Below, piece by piece: positions 18,077 through 25,658 of a DNA stretch of 64,000 nt. This DNA is from Burkholderia oklahomensis C6786 (GTDB taxonomy: Bacteria; Pseudomonadota; Gammaproteobacteria; Burkholderiales; Burkholderiaceae), in contig NZ_CP009555.1 in assembly GCF_000959365.1 (NCBI RefSeq), forward strand, positions 1,922,001-1,986,000. The letters are read 5' to 3'. The translations under genes were made by a program, and so were the position numbers. Each line of letters starts with the position of its first letter. Positions within the stretch are counted from its first letter, which is position 1. Below the pieces are notes generated by a model. That model worked only from the letters and a program-made list of their open reading frames with translations. It did no database searches and had not been told where the DNA came from.

Positions 18077-18832
18077 TCACGCGAGCGGCGGCTTCGGCTG
18101 CGACACGTGATCGATCAGCGCGCGCATTCGCCGCCAGTGCGAGCCTTCCCAGAACACGCGGCGGCAGACGTCGCAGGTGACGAAGCGCGTGTGGCGCTGC
18201 AGCACGCCTTGCGGCGCGCGGCCTTCGGCTTCGGCCGGATCGATGCGCCGCAGCGGCGCGTTGCACGACAGGCACAGCCGGAACGGCCGCGCGTTGCCGG
18301 CGAGATCGAGCCGGTCGAACAGCTCGCGCAGCTGCGCCTGCGGCTTCAGCGCGCGCACGTAGCAGCCGTGCGTGATCGTGCGGCGTTTGAGCAGCTCGCG
18401 ATCGCGCGTAAGGACGATCCGCGCTTCGCGCGCGGCGATCGCCTCGATCAGGTCGTCCGGATAGTGGTTGTCGTACAGCGTGTCGAAGCCCGCGAGACGC
18501 AGCAATTGCGCGAGCCTGCCGAGATGCGCGTCCGCGATGAAGCGCGTGACGCGCAGCGGCGCGGCACGCACGCGCAGCAGCGGGCGGATGTCGATCGCTT
18601 CGAAGGTCGGGTAGACGGCGACGCGGTCGCCGTGCTCGAGCACGCGGCCGAACGGTGACGATTCGCCGTTGACGAGAATCAGCTCGACTTCGGTGTGCGG
18701 GACGCCGAGCGCTTCGATCGCATGCTTGACGCTCGCGCCGCGCATGCACGCGTGCTCGAATTCCCGGCGGCGCAGCGGCCGCGCGAGGAAATCGTTCAAC
18801 TCCTCGTAGAAGCGGAAAGTCACGGTGACCAT
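18077..18832 (-). CDS. Mut7-C RNase-domain protein with N-terminal ubiquitin-like domain
   Basis: A 251-residue protein. Residues 1-80 look like a MoaD/ThiS-type beta-grasp domain (VTFRFYEELNDFLARP ... GRVLEHGDRVAVYPTFEAID). Residues 95-245 are a Mut7-C domain, a PIN-like fold: RFIADAHLGRLAQLLRLAGFDT, then ARIVLTRDRELLKRR, with two Cys pairs (CLSCNAPL and CDVCRRVFW) forming a zinc site. Probably an RNase, but not shown. The beta-grasp domain lacks a C-terminal diglycine, so it is unlikely to be a sulfur carrier. Start at 18832; divergent from the dehydrogenase gene. Confidence 0.78.
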   Translation of the reverse strand: MVTVTFRFYEELNDFLARPLRRREFEHACMRGASVKHAIEALGVPHTEVELILVNGESSPFGRVLEHGDRVAVYPTFEAIDIRPLLRVRAAPLRVTRFIADAHLGRLAQLLRLAGFDTLYDNHYPDDLIEAIAAREARIVLTRDRELLKRRTITHGCYVRALKPQAQLRELFDRLDLAGNARPFRLCLSCNAPLRRIDPAEAEGRAPQGVLQRHTRFVTCDVCRRVFWEGSHWRRMRALIDHVSQPKPPLA

Positions 18833-18961
18833 CGGTCGAGTATCGCACCGCGGCGCGTTTCCCGCACGTCGTGCGAGTCGCCGGGCGCGGGACGGCAAAT
18901 GTCGTGCGCCTGTGCTTTACTCGTGCTTTCGACGGATATGACGAATACAAAGGAGCAGGAC

Positions 18962-19831
18962 ATGGACATCGGATTTATCGGCGCGGGCGAGATGGGCAGC
19001 GCCATCGCGGCGAATCTGCTGAAGGCGGGGCATCGCGTGCGGGTGTGGAACCGCTCGGCCGAACGGGTCGCGCCGCTCGTCGAGCTGGGCGCGCAGCACG
19101 TCGCGACGGTCGCCGAAGCGTTCACGGGCGACGCGGTGTTCTCGATGCTCGCCGACGACGCGGCCGCGCGCGGCGTGTTCGACGCGGCGCTCCTCGAGCA
19201 CGCGCCTCGCGGCCTCATCCACGTGAACATGGCGACGATTTCGGTCGCGCTCGCCGAGCAGCTCGCGCATGCGCACGCGGAGCGCGGGATTCACTACGTC
19301 GCGGCGCCCGTGATGGGGCGTCCGCACGTCGCGGCGGCGGCGCGCCTGACGATCATCACGGCCGGGCCCGCGGAGGCGATCGACCGGATGCAGCCCGCGT
19401 TCGACGCGATCGGTCAGAAGACCTGGCGGCTCGGCTCGCTGCCGCAGCACGCGAACGCGGTGAAGATCGCGGCCAACTTCACGATCGCATCGGCGATCGA
19501 GACGATGGGCGAGGCGGCGGCGCTGCTCGCCGCGCACGGCGTCGCGATGAACGACTATCTCGACGTGATCACGAACAGCGTGTTTCCCGGCCCCGTCTAT
19601 CAGGGCTACGGCGCGATGATCGCCGAATCGCGCTATGAGCCGGCGCTCTTCAAGGCGCGGCTCGGCCTGAAGGACGTGCGGCTCGCGCTCGAGGCGGGCG
19701 ACGCGCTGTCGGTGCCGCTGCCCGTCGCGAGCGTCGTGCGCGACAGCCTGATCGAAGCGGTCGCGCACGGCGACGGCGACAAGGACTTCGCGGTGCTCGG
19801 GCAGGTCGCGGCGCGCCGGGCGGGGCGGTAA
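18962..19831 (+). CDS. NAD(P)-dependent beta-hydroxyacid dehydrogenase
   Basis: A 289-residue enzyme of the 3-hydroxyisobutyrate/tartronate-semialdehyde reductase family. The Rossmann motif GFIGAGEMGSAIAANLLKAG starts at residue 4, the substrate-binding segment reads APVMGRPHVA, and the catalytic Lys lies in NAVKIAANF near residue 165. AAAGGAG precedes the ATG at 18962. The exact substrate cannot be told; the subgroup also contains imine reductases. Confidence 0.85.
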   Translation: MDIGFIGAGEMGSAIAANLLKAGHRVRVWNRSAERVAPLVELGAQHVATVAEAFTGDAVFSMLADDAAARGVFDAALLEHAPRGLIHVNMATISVALAEQLAHAHAERGIHYVAAPVMGRPHVAAAARLTIITAGPAEAIDRMQPAFDAIGQKTWRLGSLPQHANAVKIAANFTIASAIETMGEAAALLAAHGVAMNDYLDVITNSVFPGPVYQGYGAMIAESRYEPALFKARLGLKDVRLALEAGDALSVPLPVASVVRDSLIEAVAHGDGDKDFAVLGQVAARRAGR

Positions 19832-19937
19832 AGCGCGCCGGGGCCGCGAGCGGCGCCCCGCCGCCCCGCCGCAGACAGCGAAGCACATTCCCCGGCATAA
19901 TCGACCTTTCCATTTCAATTTCGAAAGCGGGGCGGCA

Positions 19938-20594
19938 ATGAATCTGCATACGTGGTGGCTGTTCGTCGCGACGGTGTTCGTCGTGTCGGCGATTCCCGGC
20001 CCGAACATGCTGCTCGTGATGACGCACGGCGCGCGTCACGGGCTGCGGCGTTCGACGGCGACGATGGCGGGCTGCATGACGGCGCTCGTCGCGATGCTGT
20101 CGGTGTCGGCCGCGGGGCTCGGCGTGTTCCTCGAAGCGTGGCCTGCGATGTTCGACGCGCTCCGCTTCGCGGGCGCCGCGTATCTGATCTATCTCGGCGT
20201 GAAGGCGTGGCGTGCGCGCGTCGACGCGGAATCCGCCGCGGATGCCGCCGGCGCCGCGCCGCAAGCGGGCCGCGCGAGCGCGCCCGCTTCCGCGTCGCGC
20301 TGGGCGCTCTTTCGCAACGGCTTTCTCGTCGCGGGCAGCAACCCGAAGGCGATCCTGTTCGCCGCCGCGCTGCTGCCGCAGTTCATCGACGCGTCCGCGC
20401 CGACGCTTCCGCAGTTCGGCATCCTCGTCGCGACGTTCGCGGTCATCGAGGTGAGCTGGTACATCGTGTACGCATCGTTCGGCACGCGGATCGGCGTGAC
20501 GCTCCGGAGCGCGAACGTCGCGAAGATTTTCAACCGCCTGACGGGCGGCCTGTTCGTCGGCTTCGGCGCGATGATGGCGCTCGTGCGGCACTGA
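19938..20594 (+). CDS. LysE/RhtB family amino-acid exporter
   Basis: A 218-residue inner-membrane protein with six predicted segments. The N-terminal signature SAIPGPNMLLVMTHGARHG (residues 15-33) and NPKAILFAAALLPQFID near residue 135 are diagnostic of LysE/RhtB translocators, which expel amino acids such as homoserine, threonine or lysine. It follows the dehydrogenase by 106 bases in the same direction, so co-transcription is possible. Confidence 0.9.
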   Translation: MNLHTWWLFVATVFVVSAIPGPNMLLVMTHGARHGLRRSTATMAGCMTALVAMLSVSAAGLGVFLEAWPAMFDALRFAGAAYLIYLGVKAWRARVDAESAADAAGAAPQAGRASAPASASRWALFRNGFLVAGSNPKAILFAAALLPQFIDASAPTLPQFGILVATFAVIEVSWYIVYASFGTRIGVTLRSANVAKIFNRLTGGLFVGFGAMMALVRH

Positions 20595-20945
20595 GCGGCG
20601 CGCCGCGTTCGATGGGTCGGCAAGTCGGCGAAGTGGTGGGTCGGCGAAGCGGCAAAGGCGCCGCATGCGCGCCGCATCGACGTTCGTGAGATGGCGAAAA
20701 CGCGCGGGCGGTTCGCGTCGAAGTCCGCGGCACGCCGACTGACGGAACGCGGCTGCGGGCGCGTTGCCGGCTCGCACGAATCGAAGCGACAGACGGCGTC
20801 GAATTCCGCGCAATCTCGGACGGCGACGAAGCCGCTCCGCGCGGTCGGCTGCGACTTCGAGCATCGATGAAGCGGAACATGCCGATCGCGCTTCCATGAA
20901 CGGCGAAAACGCCTCGCGTCGGCGACGACGCGAGGCGTCGTCTTT
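20595..20945. other. intergenic region between convergent genes
   Basis: About 350 bases between LysE and the MFS gene on the other strand. Apart from the hairpin at 20911-20938 I see nothing in it. Confidence 0.5.
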
Positions 20946-20946
20946 T
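20911..20946. terminator. hairpin terminator between convergent genes
   Basis: CGCCTCGCGTC pairs with GACGCGAGGCG around a short loop, followed by TCGTCTTTTC. An AAAAC precedes it, so it may also act on the minus strand for the MFS gene. Confidence 0.6.
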
Positions 20947-22214
20947 CAGCATGCCGCTCGCCGCCGCCCGGCGATCCAGTCCAGCGCGAACGCGGCGCCC
21001 GCGAACGCGAAGCCCACCGCGCATACCGCGCCCCAGCCCGCCCATGCCCACGCCGCGCCCGCCAGCATCGCGCCGAGCGACCCGCCGACGAAGAACAGCC
21101 CGACGAAGAGCCCATTGAGCCGCCCGCGCGCGGCGGGATTCAGCAGGTTGATCGCGCGGCGGCCGAGCGTCTGGTCGGCGACGACGCCCGCATCGAGCAC
21201 CGCTGCGCCGGCGACGAGCAGCGCGAGTGCGAGCGTCGGGTGCGCGGTCGCGTCGAAGCCGCCCCAGCCCGCGCCTGCGATGCCCAACGCCGCCAACGCG
21301 ACGAGCATCGCCACATGCGCGCCGCGCAACGCGCCGCGCTCCCAGCCGCGATCGCCGGCGAGGCCCGCGAACGGCGTGACGATCGCGCCCGTCGCGCCGG
21401 CGAACGCGAACATCGCGATTCCATGCAGCCCGAGGCCGAACGGCGCGGCGGCGAGACGCAGGCCGATCGCGGTCCAGAACGCGCTGAACGCGCCCATCGA
21501 CAGCGCTGCGGACAGCGCGCGCCGCTGCAGCACGCACTCGGTCGCGACGAGCGTCCAGAGCGAGCCGAGCAGCGCCGCATAGCGGGTCGACAGCGACGGC
21601 GCGCGCAGCGGCAGCTTCGCGGCGAGCACGGCGGCGATCGCGATGTCGGCGGCCGCCGCCGTGCCGTAGAACGCGCGCCAGCCGGCCGTGCCGGCAATCA
21701 GGCTCGCGAGCGGTCGCGACAGCAGGATGCCGAGCATCAGGCCGCTCATCACGTTGCCGACCGCGCGGCCGCGCTTCTCGTCCGGCGCCATCGACGCCGC
21801 CATCGGCACGAGCATCTGGATCACGCTCGATGCCGCGCCCGCGACGAACACCGCAGCGAGATACACGGCGCCTGAGCGCGTGACGGCGGGCAGCGCGAGC
21901 GTCACCGCGCAGACGGCGAGCGTCGTCACGATGAGCCGGCGGTTCTCAAGCAGGTCGATGAGCGGCACGAGCAGCACGAGGCCCGCCGCATAGCCGAGCT
22001 GCGGCAGCGTCGCGACGAGTCCGGTCAGGCCCGGAGGCAGGCGCAGGTCGGCGGCGATCGGGCCCGCCAGCGGCTGCGCGGCGAACAGGTTGAGGACGAT
22101 CACGCCGACCGTCGCCGAGAAGAACACGGTGAGCGCGGGCGTGAGGGTTGACGAGGGAGGGGCGCACGGTCGGTCGGCGAGCGAGTCGACGCGAAGATCG
22201 GCTGAGCGGTTCAT
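20946..22214 (-). CDS. MFS transporter (drug/metabolite exporter type)
   Basis: A 422-residue 12-segment major facilitator. FFSATVGVIVLNLFAAQPLAG opens the first segment near residue 28; PLIDLLENRRLIVT is the loop 2-3 motif, and SVIQMLVPMAASMAPDEKRG is typical of the AraJ/EmrD-like exporters. Start at 22214 (MNRSADL); the frame is open to 22274. It is divergent from a LysR regulator, the usual arrangement for a regulated exporter. Confidence 0.85.
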   Translation of the reverse strand: MNRSADLRVDSLADRPCAPPSSTLTPALTVFFSATVGVIVLNLFAAQPLAGPIAADLRLPPGLTGLVATLPQLGYAAGLVLLVPLIDLLENRRLIVTTLAVCAVTLALPAVTRSGAVYLAAVFVAGAASSVIQMLVPMAASMAPDEKRGRAVGNVMSGLMLGILLSRPLASLIAGTAGWRAFYGTAAAADIAIAAVLAAKLPLRAPSLSTRYAALLGSLWTLVATECVLQRRALSAALSMGAFSAFWTAIGLRLAAAPFGLGLHGIAMFAFAGATGAIVTPFAGLAGDRGWERGALRGAHVAMLVALAALGIAGAGWGGFDATAHPTLALALLVAGAAVLDAGVVADQTLGRRAINLLNPAARGRLNGLFVGLFFVGGSLGAMLAGAAWAWAGWGAVCAVGFAFAGAAFALDWIAGRRRAAC

Positions 22215-22309
22215 CGAAAGGGCCTTGGAAGCGTGAAGAGCCCTCATCGTAGAGATGCGCTTGTTATGCGACAATTGAAATATCTTTAATATGATTATGC
22301 GAGTTTGTT

Positions 22310-23248
22310 GTGAATGCGCGCGATCTTCAAGCCTTCGTGGCGGTCGTCGACAACGGCTCGATGGTGGCCGCCGCGACCAAGCTCCATTTGACGCAGCCGG
22401 GTCTCACGCGGCGCGTGCAGAACCTCGAGACGACGCTCGGCGTGCCGCTCCTCGACCGGCAGAGCAAGCCGCTCAAGCCGACCGCGGCGGGCCGCGAGGT
22501 CTACGCGCTCGCGCGCAACGTGCTGCGCTCGGTCGACGAGTTGCTCGCCGTCGCCGCGCCCGGCAGCGAGCCGGCGGGCGAACTGCGGATCGGCGTGCCG
22601 CCGTTTCTGTCGGAGCTCGCGCTCGAAGGGCCGATCGACCGGCTGCGCGAAGCGTTTCCGCGCCTCACGCTGCGGATCACGGCCGGCTGGTCGCCGGCGC
22701 TCTTGCAAAGCGTCGAGCGCGCGGCGCTCGACGCCGCCGCGGTGATGATGCCGGCGAGCTTCCCGATGCCGGAGACGCTCGTGTCGACGCTGCTCGGCGT
22801 GCAGCCGACCGTGCTCGTCGCCGCGCGCGACTTCGCGCTGCCGCCGGGGCCCGTGCCGCTCGACGCGCTGTCGCGCTATCCATGGGTGCTGAGCCAGGAC
22901 GGCTGCGGGATGCGTTCGGCGCTGAGCCGCGCGTTCAGCGCGGCGGGGCTGCCGTTCGACGTCGCGGTCGAGGCGTTCGGCTCGGACTTGCAGTTGTCGC
23001 TCGTCGCGCGCGGGGCGGGGCTCGGCATCGCGTCGACGGCCGCGCTCGCGCGCAGCCCGCACCGCGATGCGCTGCAGGTCGTCGGCACGGTGGACGTCGA
23101 GCCGGGGATCAGCGTGTGGCTCGTGCACGGCGTGCTGCCGGGGCGGCTGATGCGGCCGGTCGAGCTGCTGCGCGAGCGGCTCGCCGCGGTGCTGGAGGCG
23201 GAAAACCGCAGGCGATCAGGGGACGAAGCAGAAATGCCGGCTCATTAG
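22310..23248 (+). CDS. LysR family transcriptional regulator
   Basis: A 312-residue regulator with N-terminal helix-turn-helix (AFVAVVDNGSMVAAATKLHL, then TQPGLTRRVQNLE) and a LysR substrate domain from about residue 90. It begins with GTG at 22310 and lies 95 bases from the divergent MFS gene, which it probably controls in response to the exported compound. The stop codon is inside an 11-bp hairpin. Confidence 0.9.
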   Translation: MNARDLQAFVAVVDNGSMVAAATKLHLTQPGLTRRVQNLETTLGVPLLDRQSKPLKPTAAGREVYALARNVLRSVDELLAVAAPGSEPAGELRIGVPPFLSELALEGPIDRLREAFPRLTLRITAGWSPALLQSVERAALDAAAVMMPASFPMPETLVSTLLGVQPTVLVAARDFALPPGPVPLDALSRYPWVLSQDGCGMRSALSRAFSAAGLPFDVAVEAFGSDLQLSLVARGAGLGIASTAALARSPHRDALQVVGTVDVEPGISVWLVHGVLPGRLMRPVELLRERLAAVLEAENRRRSGDEAEMPAH

Positions 23249-23258
23249 AGCCGGCATT
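23233..23258 (+). repeat. hairpin spanning the lysR stop codon
   Basis: AATGCCGGCTC pairs perfectly with GAGCCGGCATT around ATTA; the TAG stop at 23246-23248 lies in loop and stem. There is no T tract, so it may be a 3' end stabiliser or weak terminator. Confidence 0.6.
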
Positions 23259-23291
23259 CAAGGGAAAATCCGTATTTTCTCGATGGAAATG

Positions 23292-23320
23292 TTGCATTGC
23301 GTCAAACAAACCGGTATAGT
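23292..23320 (+). promoter_or_regulatory. predicted sigma-70 promoter of a candidate small RNA
   Basis: TTGCAT at 23292-23297 and TATAGT at 23315-23320 with a 17-base spacer. There is no gene downstream on this strand before the terminator at 23359. Confidence 0.6.
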
Positions 23321-23326
23321 TTGAAC

Positions 23327-23387
23327 TGTCTCCTCCATGTCTCCTCTGATATGGATTCAGCCCGCCTTTTCAGGCGGGCTTTTTTTT
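23327..23387 (+). ncRNA. candidate trans-acting small RNA, CUCCUC-rich
   Basis: A compact unit of about 60 bases: promoter at 23292-23320, start near 23327, two copies of TGTCTCCTC (23327-23335 and 23338-23346), a small CCAT/ATGG hairpin exposing the second copy, then a Rho-independent terminator (AGCCCGCC/GGCGGGCT, T8). The CUCCUC motif is complementary to Shine-Dalgarno sequences, as in Hfq-type small RNAs that block translation. There is no open frame. Known examples of such anti-SD small RNAs exist in Rhodobacter and other proteobacteria; that this one is expressed is inference. Confidence 0.5.
23359..23387 (+). terminator. intrinsic terminator of the candidate small RNA
   Basis: Eight-base GC-rich stem AGCCCGCC/GGCGGGCT, six-base loop, T8 tract. 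It is 110 bases beyond the lysR stop and points right only. Confidence 0.88.
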
Positions 23388-23432
23388 GCCCGCGCGAATC
23401 CGATCCGAAGCCGCGCGGGCGCTCCCCCTCCG

Positions 23433-24263
23433 TCAGAACTTGTATGTCACCGCGACGAAGCTGACGAGCGGATCCGCCTTCAGCTCGTTTTTCGATTCCG
23501 CCAGCACCGTACCGTCGGCGGCCTTGATCGTCACGGTCGACGTCGTCTTCAGCGGGATGTACGTGATCGACGCGAGCAACCCCCAGTGATCGGTGACGTT
23601 GTACGTGAGGCCCGCGTTGAACACCGGCTGCCACGACGACGACGCCTTCGCCGACACCTGCGTCGGTCCCGGCTTGCCGGCGCCCGCGGCGAGCACGGCG
23701 CCAAGGTTGTCCTGCGTCGACTTCACGAAGTTGCGGTTCAACTGAAGATCGCTGAACCAGTTGTACGACACGCCGATGCCGACGAACGGCCGGACCTTCG
23801 AGTTCGCCTGCGCGAAGTAATACTGGAACAGCACGGCCGGACTCCACTGGCGCACGCTCTTGACGATCGGATTGATCTGCGGATCGCCGAGGTTTTGCGA
23901 CGCGAGCGCGCCCGCCGGTCCGGGCGGGCGGATCGTGCCTTGCCCGGTGATCTTGAAGACGGGCGGCACGCCCGCCACCGTCGTGACCGCGATGTTGTCG
24001 GTCAGGAAGTGGCTCGTGGTCAGGCCGACCGTGTCCGCGCCGCTCGTGCGCGTGCCGGTGCCCGGCGACGTGAACGACCCCGTCAGCCCGAGCGGCGTGT
24101 TGATCGGCGTCGGCGCGACGCTCGTCGTGAGCGGCGTGGTGCTTTGCTGCGGCATCACGTGGAACCAGCCGAGCGTGACGACGTTGCTGCCGGCGCTTTG
24201 CGCGTGAGCGGCGAGCGGCGTCAATGCGGCGGCGCCGAGCGCCGCGCAGAGTATTTTCTTCAT
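23433..24263 (-). CDS. OmpW family outer-membrane protein
   Basis: A 276-residue exported protein: signal peptide cut near residue 22 (AHAQSAG), then alternating beta strands of an eight-stranded OmpW barrel. Family marks are NVVTLGWFHV at the start of the mature part, PAVLFQYYFA followed by KVRPFVGIGVSYNWF in the middle and a C-terminal VAVTYKF ending in Phe, the BAM signal. OmpW proteins pass small hydrophobic molecules. It starts 16 bases after the upstream DUF2957 gene and is very likely in the same operon. Confidence 0.88.
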   Translation of the reverse strand: MKKILCAALGAAALTPLAAHAQSAGSNVVTLGWFHVMPQQSTTPLTTSVAPTPINTPLGLTGSFTSPGTGTRTSGADTVGLTTSHFLTDNIAVTTVAGVPPVFKITGQGTIRPPGPAGALASQNLGDPQINPIVKSVRQWSPAVLFQYYFAQANSKVRPFVGIGVSYNWFSDLQLNRNFVKSTQDNLGAVLAAGAGKPGPTQVSAKASSSWQPVFNAGLTYNVTDHWGLLASITYIPLKTTSTVTIKAADGTVLAESKNELKADPLVSFVAVTYKF

Positions 24264-24279
24264 ACGGCCTCCCGAGCGC

Positions 24280-25533
24280 TTACTGCACGAAGGCGCCGAC
24301 CGTGAAATACGGCGACGACGAGTTCGACATATCGAGGAAGCCAAATGCCCCGCCCGCGCCGGTGAAGATGAACTTGCCGGTCGGCGTCGAGCTGCTCGCG
24401 CCGACGTGCGCCGACGTGATCGTGCCCGGCACCGTCTGCGTGTAGTCGAGATTGAGCGCGGTGGCGAGCGACGCTTGCGACGCATTGAACGGATCGAGCA
24501 GCGTCGCCTGCTTGTCGACGAGCACCGTCGAACGGTAGTCGAACTGACTGTCGACGCCGATGTATTCGCCGTTGACGAAACCGACGTTGATCGCCGTCTG
24601 CGGCGCGAGGAGCGAGATGCTCGATTCGTCGTCGGCGGTGAGGCCCGGCACGCCGTTCGCGTCGGGCGTCGGGTTCGGGTTGGCGACGCCCGTGCGGATC
24701 ATGACCGGCACGAGCTGGTTGTTCACCTTGCCGACGATGAGGAAGCCCTTCGCTTGCGGCACCGTCGCGAGCGTCGGCTTCAGCTGGCTCTGGAAGTGAT
24801 CGGTCTCGAACGCGCCGGTGCCGTTCGGCGATTGCGCGAGGTTCGTGCCGGGCTGGCGGCAAGTGCCCGCGTAGATGCCCGTCGAGTCGCAACGGATCCA
24901 GGTGCCGTCGGCGTTGATCGTCACCTTCGCGTCGATCGTTACGGGCGCGAAGTTCTGCGACGCCACCTGGCCGTAGCCGAGCTGGCTGTATGTGCCGGCG
25001 AGCTTGGCGATGTTGGTTTCGAGCGTCGAGAATGCGATGAACGGATAGTACGGGAACTTGGTGTCGGGAATCGCGCCTTGGCCGAGCAGGCCGCCGTACT
25101 GAAGCTCCGCGCCGGGAATCGTGCCGCCCACGATGCCCATGCCGAGGAAAATGCGCGCAGGCCGGTTCGGATCGAGGCTTGCGCCGTTCAGACGGTATGC
25201 GCAGTTGTTGAGCTTGTGCGTCGGCAGCAAGGTTTCCTGCGTGAGCGTGCCGTTCTGGGTCGTGCCGGCGCGCGACGGCGCGGCGGTGCCCGTCGTTTGC
25301 GGAATCGGCGACGCGACGTAGGTGATCTGCCAGGTCAGCTTCGTCGTGTCGATCTGCAGTTTGACGAGTTCGCCGTCGCCGCCGCCGCCCGTGTAGACCG
25401 TGCTGTAATCGACCGTCGACGGGCAGAGTGCGGTTTCGACGAGCGGCTGCGAATCGCTGCCGCCGCCGCCGCTGCACGCCGAAATGAAGGGCGCGGCGCA
25501 GGCCATCGCCAAAATGAGATTCCGCTGCTTCAT
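24280..25533 (-). CDS. DUF2957 family lipoprotein
   Basis: A 417-residue exported lipoprotein: signal sequence with lipobox FISAC (Cys near residue 20) followed by a glycine spacer SGGGGSDS. The rest is rich in Thr, Ser, Gly and beta-strand patterns (FPYYPFIAFSTLETNIAKLA and AGTYSQLGYG). It resembles the neighbouring protein at 25659-27062 over its length, for example the shared KLAGTY, DDESxI and LNLDY(T/G)Q segments, so the two are tandem paralogues. I recognise them as DUF2957, a family I know mainly from Burkholderia; function unknown. It lies in an operon with OmpW. Confidence 0.75.
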   Translation of the reverse strand: MKQRNLILAMACAAPFISACSGGGGSDSQPLVETALCPSTVDYSTVYTGGGGDGELVKLQIDTTKLTWQITYVASPIPQTTGTAAPSRAGTTQNGTLTQETLLPTHKLNNCAYRLNGASLDPNRPARIFLGMGIVGGTIPGAELQYGGLLGQGAIPDTKFPYYPFIAFSTLETNIAKLAGTYSQLGYGQVASQNFAPVTIDAKVTINADGTWIRCDSTGIYAGTCRQPGTNLAQSPNGTGAFETDHFQSQLKPTLATVPQAKGFLIVGKVNNQLVPVMIRTGVANPNPTPDANGVPGLTADDESSISLLAPQTAINVGFVNGEYIGVDSQFDYRSTVLVDKQATLLDPFNASQASLATALNLDYTQTVPGTITSAHVGASSSTPTGKFIFTGAGGAFGFLDMSNSSSPYFTVGAFVQ

Positions 25534-25616
25534 GTTGCTCCTCCAAACTCCAAAATTGTCTTTATCCGGCGGCCAGCTCCCTGTCGGCCGCTCTCTATCT
25601 CGCCCGCTGCGGCGCG

Positions 25617-25642
25617 GTCCGGCGCGATGCGTCGCGCCGGAC
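25617..25642. repeat. intercistronic hairpin between the two DUF2957 genes
   Basis: GTCCGGCGCGA pairs perfectly with TCGCGCCGGAC around a TGCG tetraloop. No T tract on either strand, so it may stabilise or process the message, or be a partial terminator. Confidence 0.5.
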
Positions 25643-25658
25643 GTGCGTTCGGGTCTCG

